From assembly GCF_000719515.1 (NCBI RefSeq), contig NZ_JOGR01000012.1, forward strand, positions 124,001 through 188,000: a stretch of DNA of 64,000 nucleotides, in the 5' to 3' direction. Below are positions 40,186 through 48,288 of this stretch, in pieces. Source of the stretch: Glycomyces sp. NRRL B-16210 (GTDB taxonomy: Bacteria > Actinomycetota > Actinomycetes > Mycobacteriales > Micromonosporaceae). The notes under the pieces were generated by a model. The model did no database searches. It had not been told where the DNA came from and worked only from the letters and a program-made list of their open reading frames with translations. Positions within the stretch are counted from its first letter, which is position 1, and each line of letters begins with the position of its first letter. Both the position numbers and the translations under genes were made by a program.

Positions 40186-42627
40186 TCAATCGCGGTCGTC
40201 AGGTGGCGTGGAGGCGTCGTCGTCCGGTTCGTCCTCGTCTTCGTCGTCCTCGTCCTTGAAGTCCGAGCCGTTCGAGACGAGGATGTAGATCGGGCTGCCC
40301 TTGGGCGCCGAGCCGGTGATCGAGGTCGAGAACGCCTGGCCGTCTTCGCATTCGGAGTCGAACTTCCCGGGCGCGATCGCCGCCTCGAATCCCGCTCCGG
40401 CCACCTTGGACCGGGCCGAGTCCGGGTCCTCGCAGCCGATGGAGGGGATCGACACGAGGTTCTTGCCGTTGGACATGGCGTCGGTCGGTTTCGGCCAGTC
40501 CTTCTTGTCGAGGTCCTTCACCGCGGTCTTGAGGATCGCCGTGCCGGTGGACTTCACCGCGTCCTTGAGATCGTTGGACGCCACGTTCGCCCGATATGTC
40601 GCATCGGTGTCCCCCACGAAGGTCGCGGTGGTGGCGTTCGGGGTCGAGGCGATGAACCAGTAGGCGCGGTTGGAGTCCGAGGTACCGGTCTTGCCGAACA
40701 GCGGGCGGCCGAAGTCGCTGGTGTAGGCCGCGGCGGTGTTGCCCGAGCACTGGCTGCCCTCGGGGTTCTGGCCGACGACGCAGCGCCCGGCGCTCACCGC
40801 GGCGTAGGCGACCTCCTCGGCGTAGGCCTGCTCGCACGAGGGGGTCGAGGCCTCGACCCACTCCTCGCCGTCGGCGTTGATCACCTGCATGACCGGCAGC
40901 GGGTCACAGTGCTTGCCGCCGGCGGCCACCGTGGCGTAGGCCTCGGCCATGGCCATCGGGGTGGTGGCGTCGAACCCGAGGGTGAAGGTGCCGTACCCGT
41001 CGAGGTTGTCGTTCTCCTTCGCTTGGCCGACACCGGTGTTCGGGTAGAAGGTGATGCCCGAGCGCTCGGCGATGTCCACGGCCTTGCTGGTGCCGACCAG
41101 TTCCTGCAACTGCACGAAGGCGGTGTTGGAGGAGCGGCCGAACATGCCCCACATGTTCAGCGGCGCGGACGACCAGCCGCCGTCGTTGGTGGGGCACCAC
41201 GGGTAGAGGTCCCCGCGTTTGAAGTCGCACGAGGAGGGCTGCTTCGTGTAGTCGCCGTAGAGGCGCGAGGCGTAGGTGCCGGGGGAGGGGATCTTGGTCT
41301 TGAGCGGCCAGCCCTCTTCGAGCGCGGCGAGCATGGTGAACATCTTGAACGTCGAGCCCGCGGGGTAGCCGATCACCCGCTCGTTGCCGCTGAGCAGGGG
41401 GATCGTGGTGTTCGGGTAGTTGGAGGGCTTGGAGTCGTCGCCGTCGGTGCGGGGGCCGTTGTTCGTCTGGTCGAGGCTGTAGACGCGGTTGACGGCCATG
41501 GCCCGCACGTGCCCGGTGCCGGGGGTGATGGTCACCGATCCGAGGGTGGCGGGGTTGTCGACGCTCACGCGGTCGGCGAGCTTCTCGGTGGCCGCGTTCT
41601 GGAGGTCGGGGTCGAGGCTGGTGACGATCTTGTAGCCGCCGCGCTTGAGCAGGCTGATGCGGTCGCGCTGGGTCTCGCCGAACAGCTCCTGGTCGCCCCA
41701 CCACTCCTTGAAGAAGTCGCAGAAGAAGCCCCAGTTCGGGGTCGCGACGTCGACGCATTCGCTGCGGACGGGGCGGGGGTCCAGGCCCAGGGGCTGCTCG
41801 ACGGCCTCGTCGGCCTCGGCCTGGGTGATCGAGCCGAGGTCGACCATGCGCTGGATGATCCAGTCGCGGCGGTCGAGGATCTGGCCGTCGTCGCCCTCGC
41901 CGTCGAGGAGGCCGTCGGCGTAGGAGGGGAACTTCGGCAGGGAGGCGAGCGTGGCCGCCTCGGCGAGGGTGAGTTCGCTCGGGGGCTTGTTGAAGTAGGA
42001 GTACGAACCCGCGTGCACGCCATAGGCCTGGTTGCCGAGGTAGATCACATTGAGGTAGCCCTCGAGGATGTCGTCTTTGGACATCGACTCCTCGATCGCC
42101 ATGGCGTACCGGGCTTCTCGCAGCTTGCGGTCGTAGGTGTCCTCGGAGGCCTCGATGACCTCGTCGATGGTTGAGGCCGAGTAGATCAGGGTATTGCGAA
42201 CGAACTGCATGGTGAGCGTCGACGCGCCCTGGGAGTCGCCGCCCTGGTTCGCCACGGCGGCGCGGATGATGCCGGCCCAGTCGACGCCCTTGTGCTCGTA
42301 GAACTTCGAGTCCTCCGCGGCGAGGAGGGCCTCGATCATGAGAGGGGAGACCTCGTCGAGGGTGACCTCGCGGCGGTTCTCCTCGTAGAAGGAGGTGATG
42401 AGCGTCTTGCCATCCGATGCGTACACATAGGACGTCTGCGGCAGCGAGGTCTTGGTGAGCTCCGACGGCAGCGACTCGAAGGAGTTGACGCTGTCCTCGG
42501 CCACCATGCCGGCCAGCCCGACGAGGGGGAACGCGGCGGCCGCCGCGAGCACCCCGGCGAGGACGCCGCAGACGAGCAGAGCTAGGGCGTCCCCCAGGGG
42601 ACTCCGGTCGCGTTTCAAGATCTCCAC
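40186..42627 (-). CDS. Bifunctional class A penicillin-binding protein (PonA2-like)
   Basis: An 813-aa peptidoglycan synthase. One N-terminal membrane helix (~residues 15-42) is followed by a GT51 glycosyltransferase domain with EDSKFYEHKGVD and GASTLTMQFVRN. The transpeptidase domain has AGSTFKMF, the SSN motif in GRSSNTAF, and KTG in LFGKTGTSD. A C-terminal PASTA-like domain (NLVSIPSIGCEDPDSARSKV) and an acidic Asp/Glu tail complete it. It acts outside the membrane. GTG 42627 lies 6 nt after a TAATCT box, so translation may be leaderless. The neighbouring wblA and ArsA genes match the mycobacterial ponA2 locus. Confidence 0.93.
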   Translation of the reverse strand: MEILKRDRSPLGDALALLVCGVLAGVLAAAAAFPLVGLAGMVAEDSVNSFESLPSELTKTSLPQTSYVYASDGKTLITSFYEENRREVTLDEVSPLMIEALLAAEDSKFYEHKGVDWAGIIRAAVANQGGDSQGASTLTMQFVRNTLIYSASTIDEVIEASEDTYDRKLREARYAMAIEESMSKDDILEGYLNVIYLGNQAYGVHAGSYSYFNKPPSELTLAEAATLASLPKFPSYADGLLDGEGDDGQILDRRDWIIQRMVDLGSITQAEADEAVEQPLGLDPRPVRSECVDVATPNWGFFCDFFKEWWGDQELFGETQRDRISLLKRGGYKIVTSLDPDLQNAATEKLADRVSVDNPATLGSVTITPGTGHVRAMAVNRVYSLDQTNNGPRTDGDDSKPSNYPNTTIPLLSGNERVIGYPAGSTFKMFTMLAALEEGWPLKTKIPSPGTYASRLYGDYTKQPSSCDFKRGDLYPWCPTNDGGWSSAPLNMWGMFGRSSNTAFVQLQELVGTSKAVDIAERSGITFYPNTGVGQAKENDNLDGYGTFTLGFDATTPMAMAEAYATVAAGGKHCDPLPVMQVINADGEEWVEASTPSCEQAYAEEVAYAAVSAGRCVVGQNPEGSQCSGNTAAAYTSDFGRPLFGKTGTSDSNRAYWFIASTPNATTATFVGDTDATYRANVASNDLKDAVKSTGTAILKTAVKDLDKKDWPKPTDAMSNGKNLVSIPSIGCEDPDSARSKVAGAGFEAAIAPGKFDSECEDGQAFSTSITGSAPKGSPIYILVSNGSDFKDEDDEDEDEPDDDASTPPDDRD

Positions 42628-42633
42628 CGCCTC

Positions 42634-42639
42634 AGATTA
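42634..42639 (-). promoter_or_regulatory. -10 box for the ponA-like gene
   Basis: TAATCT on the minus strand ends 6 nt before GTG 42627. GAGG also lies in that spacer. Confidence 0.5.
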
Positions 42640-42965
42640 GAACGGACGTCGGGAAGCGCGGTCGTCGCCACATCGTTGTGTCGGCCGAACGGCTCGCGAG
42701 CGACCCCGGCGGAGCCGGGGCCGAGATCGCGAGCACACGGAGACCGTTCGCAGGTTTGCGAACCGGCCCACGCGGGCAGACGCCCTTCATTGATACGCCG
42801 CGAGTTCGGAGCGGAGCTGCGCTCGTATCGGAATCGTTATTATCGCGAGCTGCCATCGCGTAGTGAACCGTAGGGGTGAAGCCATCCCGAGGAGTCCGAT
42901 TTTAGTCTCGGAGAGTAGTCAAACCCTTACAAGAGGTGTAGGGTCCGTTCTGACGGCGACGTTGT

Positions 42966-42981
42966 GTGATCGAGAGATCAC
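42966..42981. promoter_or_regulatory. Inverted repeat upstream of wblA
   Basis: GTGATC-GAGA-GATCAC lies 56 nt before the wblA start, near a weak TTGTGT...TGTAGT promoter. It may be an operator. The gap 42640-43037 otherwise holds only promoter sequence. Confidence 0.4.
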
Positions 42982-43037
42982 TCGACTGTAGTCGTCGGGG
43001 GGTATGAAGGGGAAGATCTCACGGGGAGGTCATGCGG

Positions 43038-43364
43038 ATGGGACTGCTGATCGACTGGACGACCAAGGCGCTATGTCAGGAAAGCGATCCTGACGCCCTG
43101 TTCGTTCAAGGTGCAGAGCAGAACAATGCGAAGAAGGTGTGCCGGGGATGCCCGGTCAGGCTCGAATGCCTGGCCGACGCGCTCGACAACCGCATCGAGT
43201 TCGGCGTCTGGGGCGGCATGACCGAACGGGAGCGGAGGGCACTGCTGCGCAAGCACGCGGACGTCCGCTCCTGGCGGGCCGTCTTCGACGTCGCTCTGGA
43301 GGAGGAGCAGCGAAATGCCCGCAAGGGCGACCGGCGCCGGGTACCGGTCGACATCAACTTCTGA
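43038..43364 (+). CDS. wblA: WhiB-family iron-sulfur regulator (WblA/WhiB4-like)
   Basis: A 108-aa [4Fe-4S] cluster transcription factor. The four ligand cysteines are C13, C35, C38 and C44, followed by GVWGG (56-60) and a basic C-terminus for DNA or sigma-factor contact. Mycobacterial WhiB4 and Streptomyces WblA respond to redox stress and affect antioxidant and developmental genes. Context supports this assignment: ponA2-like gene on one side and two ArsA-like genes on the other, as at Rv3679-Rv3682. ATG 43038 is preferred because GGAGG (43025-43029) is 8 nt upstream and only 2 nt from the other ATG at 43032. Confidence 0.9.
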   Translation: MGLLIDWTTKALCQESDPDALFVQGAEQNNAKKVCRGCPVRLECLADALDNRIEFGVWGGMTERERRALLRKHADVRSWRAVFDVALEEEQRNARKGDRRRVPVDINF

Positions 43365-44596
43365 CCGGCGAGCCGTCCACCAGCGGCTGAGACAGACCAT
43401 CGCGCCCGGGGCGGCTCTGCCGTCCGGGCGCGTTCTCGTCCCCTGCCGCTGCTCGTGAGCAGGTGGAATAAAGTGTCGGAGCGTCCGGCGGCCGCGGCGC
43501 CGAAGGCGCGGAGGTCGTCGAGGTCGACCACCTCCACGCCGAGCGAGGGCACCCACCGCTGGGGCACCGACGGGCACGCCGCCGTGTAGCGCACGGCCAC
43601 CCGCTCCTCCGCGGCCCGGCGCCGGGCCAGGTCCGCGTGGACGCGCAGCACGGCCGCCACCGGGTCGTCCGCGTCCGATTCCTCCAGGACCGCCGCCGCG
43701 CCCAGGGCCCGCTCGGCCGACAGGTCGGCCGCGACCGGGGTGAGCCGGTTGAGGATCAGCCCGTCCAGCGGCATCCGCTCCTCGGTGAGCCGCCGGGTGA
43801 AGTAGACCGCCTCGCCCACCGCCGCCGGTTCGGGCGCCGCGATCACCAGGAACGAGGTCTGGTCGTCCTGGAGCGCCTGGAAGGTCGCCTCGGCCCGCTT
43901 GCGGAAACCGCCGAAGGTGTCCTCCAGGCTCGCGGTGAACTCCGCCACATCGGTGAGCAGGTGGCCGCCCAGGACCTTGTTGAACACCCGCGTGAACACC
44001 GCCGCGCTCGCGCCCATCAGCGACAGCATCGACCGCCGGGCCCCCGGGGTCGAGGCCGAGAGCAGCCGGATCACCCGCCCGTCCAGCAGCCGCGCCAGCC
44101 GCGCCGGCGCGTCGAGGAAGTCCAGGGCCGAGCGCGACGGGGGCGTGTCGAGCACGATCAGGTCCCACCGCCCGGTCGCCCGCAACTGGCCGAGCTTCTC
44201 CATCGCCATGTACTCCTGCGTGCCCGAGAACGTCGAGGACACCGCCTGGTAGAACGGGTTCGCGAAGATCTCCGCGGCGCGCTCGGCGCTCGTGTGCGAG
44301 GCCACGACCTCGTCGAACGTCCGCTTCATGTCGAGCATCATCGCGTCCAGCGACCCCGCGCCGACGCCCTCGACCGCCCGCGGGGTGTTGTCGAGCGAGG
44401 CCATCCCGAGCGACTGCGCCAGCCGACGGGCCGGGTCGATCGTCAGCACCACCGTGCTCCTGCCGTGCACCTCGGCCGCGCGCAGCGCCAGCGCCGCCGC
44501 CGTCGTGGTCTTGCCGACCCCGCCCGAGCCGCAGCAGGCGATCACGTGCTTGTCCGCGTCGCCGAGCAGCGCGTCGACGTCCAGCTCACGCCCCAT
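43106..44596 (-). CDS. ArsA/GET3-like anion-transporting ATPase, with 3' extension antisense to wblA
   Basis: A deviant Walker A ATPase (GSGGVGKTT, residues ~22-30) with DTPPSRSALDFLD and the other motifs of the ArsA/GET3 fold, homologous to Rv3680. The conserved region ends near VVDLDDLRAFGAAA (about residue 380). The frame then runs on ~110 codons through the wblA terminator and antisense to nearly all of wblA, with Arg/Ser-rich, shadow-like composition. The true stop may have been lost, or the protein really has a non-conserved tail. ATG 44596 has GGAGG 5 nt upstream. It follows its paralogue in an operon. Mycobacterial homologues use this pair in glycerol and hypoxia-related metabolism. 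Confidence 0.8.
   Translation of the reverse strand: MGRELDVDALLGDADKHVIACCGSGGVGKTTTAAALALRAAEVHGRSTVVLTIDPARRLAQSLGMASLDNTPRAVEGVGAGSLDAMMLDMKRTFDEVVASHTSAERAAEIFANPFYQAVSSTFSGTQEYMAMEKLGQLRATGRWDLIVLDTPPSRSALDFLDAPARLARLLDGRVIRLLSASTPGARRSMLSLMGASAAVFTRVFNKVLGGHLLTDVAEFTASLEDTFGGFRKRAEATFQALQDDQTSFLVIAAPEPAAVGEAVYFTRRLTEERMPLDGLILNRLTPVAADLSAERALGAAAVLEESDADDPVAAVLRVHADLARRRAAEERVAVRYTAACPSVPQRWVPSLGVEVVDLDDLRAFGAAAAGRSDTLFHLLTSSGRGRERARTAEPPRARWSVSAAGGRLAGQKLMSTGTRRRSPLRAFRCSSSRATSKTARQERTSACLRSSALRSRSVMPPQTPNSMRLSSASARHSSLTGHPRHTFFALFCSAP
43401..43432 (+). terminator. wblA terminator
   Basis: A perfect 9-bp stem (CGCGCCCGG, 43401-43409, with 43424-43432), 36 nt after the wblA stop and inside the opposing ArsA-type frame. 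Confidence 0.6.
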
Positions 44597-44628
44597 CCGG
44601 GCCTCCGATCCCACCCGAGCGCCGCGTT

Positions 44629-45615
44629 TCAGGCCGCATCGGTGTCGCCGTCCCTCGGCCGCCGCGCCGCCGGGCCGGGCCGCAGCGCCCGCGCCAACTG
44701 GTACAGGCCCGACAGGTCCACGCCCTCGGGCAGCAGCGGCAGCTCTTCGACCGGGCGGCCGAGGCGCTCCAGGCGGTCGCGGTACGCGTCGACCGCCTCG
44801 ATCTCGGTCCGGGCGGCCCCGTACTCGGACATCAGGCCCGCCACGAGCGTCGCGTCGGCGCTCAGCCCGGCCCGGGCCAGGCCCGCGCCGACCTCGTCGG
44901 CCGAGACCTCCACGGGTTTGGCCGCCGCGACCTTGTTGAGCACCACGTGCCCCACCGGCAGGTCGGCCGCGACGAGGTCGCGGTGGGCGTCCAGGGTCTC
45001 CTGCACCGGCATCGCGGCCGGGGTCGTGACCAGGTGCACCGTCGTCAGCGACGAGTGGAGCATCCGGGCGACCGACCGGGAGTGCTTGCCGATCGGGCCG
45101 GTCTTCGCCAGGCGCCCGCTCTCGACGGTGACGTTGAGGAACTTCACGACCCGGCCCGTCGGCGGCGCGTCGAGCACGACCGCGTCGTAGGCCATGCGGC
45201 CCGACTCGGTGCGCGAGACCGCCTCCTTGAGCTTCCCGGTCAGCAGGATGTCCCGCAGTCCGGGCGCGATGGTCGTGGCGAAGTCGATCGCGCCGAACTT
45301 CTGGAGGACCTTCCCGGCCGAGCCGAGCCGGTAGAACATCGTCAGGTAGTCCAGCAGCGCCTCGTCGGCGTCCACCGCCTGCCCGAACACTTCGCCGCCG
45401 CCGGTCCCCGCGGCCAGGTGCCGCTCCTCGTAGCCGAGCGACGGGGCGTCGAACAGCGGCGCGATCCCCTGGCGGCCCTCGACCTCGACGAGCAGGACCC
45501 GCCGGCCCGATCCGGCCAGGGCCAGTGCCAGCGCGGCGGCCACGGAGGTCTTCCCCGTGCCGCCCTTGCCGGTGACGACGTGCAGGCGCGGCACCGGGGG
45601 CGCTGTGGCGGTCAT
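44629..45615 (-). CDS. ArsA/GET3-like anion-transporting ATPase
   Basis: A 328-aa P-loop ATPase with deviant Walker A GKGGTGKTS near the N-terminus, DAPPTGRVVKFLN as switch region and a membrane-target-protein-binding type fold. It is the counterpart of Rv3679. It is followed after 32 nt by the second ArsA-like gene, and the two probably form a heteromer as in mycobacteria. The ATG at 45615 lies 7 nt after a TAGACT -10 box without a ribosome binding site, so translation is likely leaderless. Confidence 0.85.
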   Translation of the reverse strand: MTATAPPVPRLHVVTGKGGTGKTSVAAALALALAGSGRRVLLVEVEGRQGIAPLFDAPSLGYEERHLAAGTGGGEVFGQAVDADEALLDYLTMFYRLGSAGKVLQKFGAIDFATTIAPGLRDILLTGKLKEAVSRTESGRMAYDAVVLDAPPTGRVVKFLNVTVESGRLAKTGPIGKHSRSVARMLHSSLTTVHLVTTPAAMPVQETLDAHRDLVAADLPVGHVVLNKVAAAKPVEVSADEVGAGLARAGLSADATLVAGLMSEYGAARTEIEAVDAYRDRLERLGRPVEELPLLPEGVDLSGLYQLARALRPGPAARRPRDGDTDAA

Positions 45616-45622
45616 TTACCGG

Positions 45623-45628
45623 AGTCTA
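45623..45628 (-). promoter_or_regulatory. -10 box for the ArsA-like operon
   Basis: TAGACT on the minus strand ends 7 nt before ATG 45615. Confidence 0.55.
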
Positions 45629-45629
45629 G

Positions 45630-46241
45630 TCATTCGGCCGCGATTCCGCAGATGAGCCATTGCGGGTCGCCCTCCTCGGCGACGAGGGAGAACACCCATG
45701 TGGTCGGGGTCGAGAGGGCGCCGGCGGCGTCGCCGCCGATCCTGATCTCGGCGGTGACGGTGGCCGCGCCGACCGAGCGCGCGGTCTCGGTGACCTCGCT
45801 CCATTCGAGGGTGCCGGGGGCGTCGGTGAAGGACATGCGGGCGACCGCCTCGCTGAGGTCCCGGTCGGCCTTGTCGGCGCACAGCCATGACGCGGCGGCG
45901 CCGGCGTCCTGGCGGTCGAGCAGCGCTTCGAGGAACGCGCCGACGGTGCGTTCGGGCGTGTCGGAGACGTCGGCGACGTCGACGAGCAGGCGCGTGGCGC
46001 CGAAGACGAGCGCGACGCAGAACGCGACGGCGGCGGCGACGGTGAGCGCCGACCAGGCCCGGTTCGATCCGATACGGCGGCTCGCGCGGTGCTCGGGTGC
46101 CGGTTCGGACGCGGCCCGCCTCTGCGCCGGGGGCCGGTCGGTCGGCGCGGCCCCGGGCCCGCGGGGGCTCCTGGTGGCGGCGCGTGCGGCGGTGTTCGCT
46201 GTGGCGGTCTCTGGCGGCTGGGCCGCAGTGCCTGACGACAC
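45630..46241 (-). CDS. Membrane-anchored hypothetical protein, NTF2-like ectodomain
   Basis: A 203-aa protein. Residues 1-60 are Ala/Pro/Arg-rich and disordered, one membrane helix lies at ~63-85, and the outer part (~95-203) looks like an NTF2/DUF4878-type fold (FLEALLDRQDAGAAASWLCA; TVTAEIRIGG). GGAG lies before the GTG. It is just upstream of the ArsA pair but has its own spacing, as the -10 for the ArsA operon overlaps its stop. Function unknown. Confidence 0.6.
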   Translation of the reverse strand: MSSGTAAQPPETATANTAARAATRSPRGPGAAPTDRPPAQRRAASEPAPEHRASRRIGSNRAWSALTVAAAVAFCVALVFGATRLLVDVADVSDTPERTVGAFLEALLDRQDAGAAASWLCADKADRDLSEAVARMSFTDAPGTLEWSEVTETARSVGAATVTAEIRIGGDAAGALSTPTTWVFSLVAEEGDPQWLICGIAAE

Positions 46242-46346
46242 GGGTACTCCGTTTCACTGGTGCTGCCGCTGCGGCAGCGGATTCGTGCAGTGAGGAGGCG
46301 ACGCACTCCGAGCGTAGCGGTGCGGTGGGGGCGAATCAAGACGCCG

Positions 46347-46352
46347 TACTGT
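46347..46352 (+). promoter_or_regulatory. -10 box for the DUF4177-ridA pair
   Basis: TACTGT ends 6 nt before ATG 46359. Confidence 0.55.
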
Positions 46353-46358
46353 GGGCCC

Positions 46359-46517
46359 ATGGAGAAATGGGAGTACTTCACCGCACCGCTGCTGATCCAC
46401 AACACGAAGATGATCCTCGATACCTTCGGTGAGGACGGCTGGGAGCTCGTCACCGTCCTTCCGGGTCAGAGCTCGGAGCAGCTCGTGGCCTACTTCAAGC
46501 GGAAGAAGGAGCAGTAG
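46359..46517 (+). CDS. DUF4177-type small protein, 52 aa
   Basis: A 52-aa protein (MEKWEYFTAPLL...GEDGWELVTVLPG) with the DUF4177 pattern, as in the small gene beside Rv3678c in mycobacteria. The short length is right for the family. The -10 box 6 nt upstream of ATG 46359 suggests leaderless translation; an upstream frame to 46260 is a shadow. The next gene starts 2 nt after its stop. Function unknown. Confidence 0.8.
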   Translation: MEKWEYFTAPLLIHNTKMILDTFGEDGWELVTVLPGQSSEQLVAYFKRKKEQ

Positions 46518-46519
46518 CG

Positions 46520-47002
46520 GTGGCGGATGTCGACAAGGCGCTCGCGCGCCTGGGCCTGCGACTGCCGCCGGTGGTGCCGCCGGTGGCCGTCTATCACCCG
46601 GCGGTGCGCAGCGGCGAGTTCGTGTACACCTCCGGCCAGCTCCCGATGGTCGAGGGCGCTCTCGCCGCGACCGGGAAGGTCGGTGCGGAGGTCGACCTCG
46701 AGCAGGGCTACGACCTGGCGCGGATCTGCGCGTTGAACGCTCTGGCGGCGGTCGCCTCGGTGGCGCCGCTCGATGAGGTCGCGCAGATCGTGAAGGTCGT
46801 CGGCTTCGTGGCCTCGGCGCCCGGGTTCACCGGTCAGCCGAAGGTCGTCAACGGCGCTTCGGAGCTGCTGGGCGAGGTCTTCGGCGAGGCCGGGACGCAC
46901 GCCCGCAGCGCGGTCGGCGTCGCCGAGCTGCCGCTGGGCGCGCCGGTCGAGGTCGAGCTGATCGCCCGTCTCGCGCCGAGCGCCAAGACCGTCCTGGTCT
47001 AA
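46520..47002 (+). CDS. RidA/YjgF-family protein (Rv3678c-like)
   Basis: A 160-aa member of the RidA superfamily. Typical motifs are FVYTSGQLP, the ARICALNALAAVASVAPLD helix and a terminal VELIARL strand. Classical RidA removes reactive enamine/imine intermediates; this longer subgroup (found beside whiB4 loci) may differ. GTG 46520 follows the previous stop by 2 nt, with AAGGAG in the end of the previous gene as its ribosome binding site. Two-gene operon with DUF4177. Confidence 0.88.
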   Translation: MADVDKALARLGLRLPPVVPPVAVYHPAVRSGEFVYTSGQLPMVEGALAATGKVGAEVDLEQGYDLARICALNALAAVASVAPLDEVAQIVKVVGFVASAPGFTGQPKVVNGASELLGEVFGEAGTHARSAVGVAELPLGAPVEVELIARLAPSAKTVLV

Positions 47003-47028
47003 GCGCCCGCCCCGCTCGTCTCGCGGTC

Positions 47029-47059
47029 GGCCCTTCGGATGCGCCGCATCCGGAGGGCC
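47029..47059 (+). terminator. Terminator after ridA
   Basis: A 15-bp stem with one G-U (47029-47043 with 47045-47059), followed by TTT. The loop is very tight, so the innermost pairs probably open. Confidence 0.8.
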
Positions 47060-47135
47060 TTTCGCGTGAGCGGAGGCCGGCTCCGGGTCCGGCCGGTCCC
47101 GCCCTGCCGCGGGTCCGACCGTCGCCTCGGGCCGG

Positions 47136-48233
47136 TCAGGTGATGGACGGGGTCACGCGGGTCTCGACCTCGCCGAGGGCGATGGTCGTGCCGCGCGGGC
47201 CCGGCGCGGTCGCGGTGACCTTGACGGCGTCGCCGTCGCCGAGCCGCCACTGGCCGGTGACGGCCTCGCCGGACCCGTAGAGCAGTCCCGGGCGCAGGAG
47301 CGCCCCGCCCGAGGTGAGCTGCGCGAGCTGCTGCGCGGGCGTCCAGTACGCCTCGGCGAAGTCGGCCCCGGCCACGGCCACGCCGTTGACCTCGATGCTC
47401 AGGCGCAGGTCGTAGCCGTACCGGTCGGATTCCTTGAGGTAGGAGGCCATGTCGTGGCCCGGCTCGGGGGCGGCGGTGCGGGCGGCGCCGAGCGCGTCCA
47501 GCGGCGTGACCCAGGCGCTCATGGAGGTCGCGAAGGACTTCGAGGCGAACGGGCCGAGCCCGTCGGTCTCCAGTTCGGCGAAGTCGCGGGCGGTCCAGTC
47601 GTTGAGCAGGACCGCGCCGAACACGTAGTCCTCGAACGCGTCGGGGGAGACCGGCCGCCCGAGGGCGGACTCGCCGCCGACGAGGAACCCGACCTCGGCC
47701 TCGATGTCGAGGGCCCGGGTGGGCCCGAACTGCGGCTGCCCGTCCTCGCCGCGGCGGTGCCCGGCGGGGCGCACGAGGTCCATCCCGGAGGGGATGAGGG
47801 TCGAGGCCCGGCCGTTGGAGGCGCGCGGGTGGACGCGGTGCGCGTCGGGCGCGCGCATCGTGAAGTCGACGTAGTCGGTCACCAGCAGCGGCGCGTGCAT
47901 GATCGCGTCGGCGACCGGGGTGAGCCAGTGCGAGGCGACCTCTTGGAGGCTCGGTTCGCTCAGCGCCTCCTGGACCTGGGCGCGGACCTGCTTCCACGCG
48001 GGCCTGCCGAGCGACAGGAGCCGGTTGAGCGCCGGGTCGCGCAGCGCGGTGCACGCGGCGCAGGTCTGGCAGTCCCCGGAGAGGACGGCCTTGTGCATGT
48101 CGAGGATCTGGTCGCCGATGCGCACCCCGATCCGCGGCAGGTCCTCGTCGGCGGTCGAGAAGACCCCGAACGGGAGATTGTGGATGTTGTAGGGGCTCGC
48201 GTCGGCCCCCGGAACCCAGCATGTCGTCGTCAC
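47136..48233 (-). CDS. Fumarylacetoacetase-family hydrolase, short form
   Basis: A 365-aa protein strongly related to fumarylacetoacetate hydrolase, the last enzyme of tyrosine breakdown, but shorter than the usual ~400-420 aa. N-terminal NIHNLPFGVFST, metal-binding ALDIEAEVGFLVG and LLNDWTARDF, and the SKSFAT lysine region match. The usual catalytic segment between DYVDF and GRA, about 33 residues with HHAT and GYHGRA, is replaced by 16 different residues (TMRAPDAHRVHPRASN). The position of the catalytic His is therefore unclear. A C-terminal loop is shortened too. It may have a different substrate. GTG 48233 has GGAGG 8 nt upstream. Single gene. Confidence 0.8.
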   Translation of the reverse strand: MTTTCWVPGADASPYNIHNLPFGVFSTADEDLPRIGVRIGDQILDMHKAVLSGDCQTCAACTALRDPALNRLLSLGRPAWKQVRAQVQEALSEPSLQEVASHWLTPVADAIMHAPLLVTDYVDFTMRAPDAHRVHPRASNGRASTLIPSGMDLVRPAGHRRGEDGQPQFGPTRALDIEAEVGFLVGGESALGRPVSPDAFEDYVFGAVLLNDWTARDFAELETDGLGPFASKSFATSMSAWVTPLDALGAARTAAPEPGHDMASYLKESDRYGYDLRLSIEVNGVAVAGADFAEAYWTPAQQLAQLTSGGALLRPGLLYGSGEAVTGQWRLGDGDAVKVTATAPGPRGTTIALGEVETRVTPSIT

Positions 48234-48288
48234 GTGCTCGTCCTCCAGTCACTTGTGTGTAGGAGTAACGAGCGCCGCGCGCCAAAGG

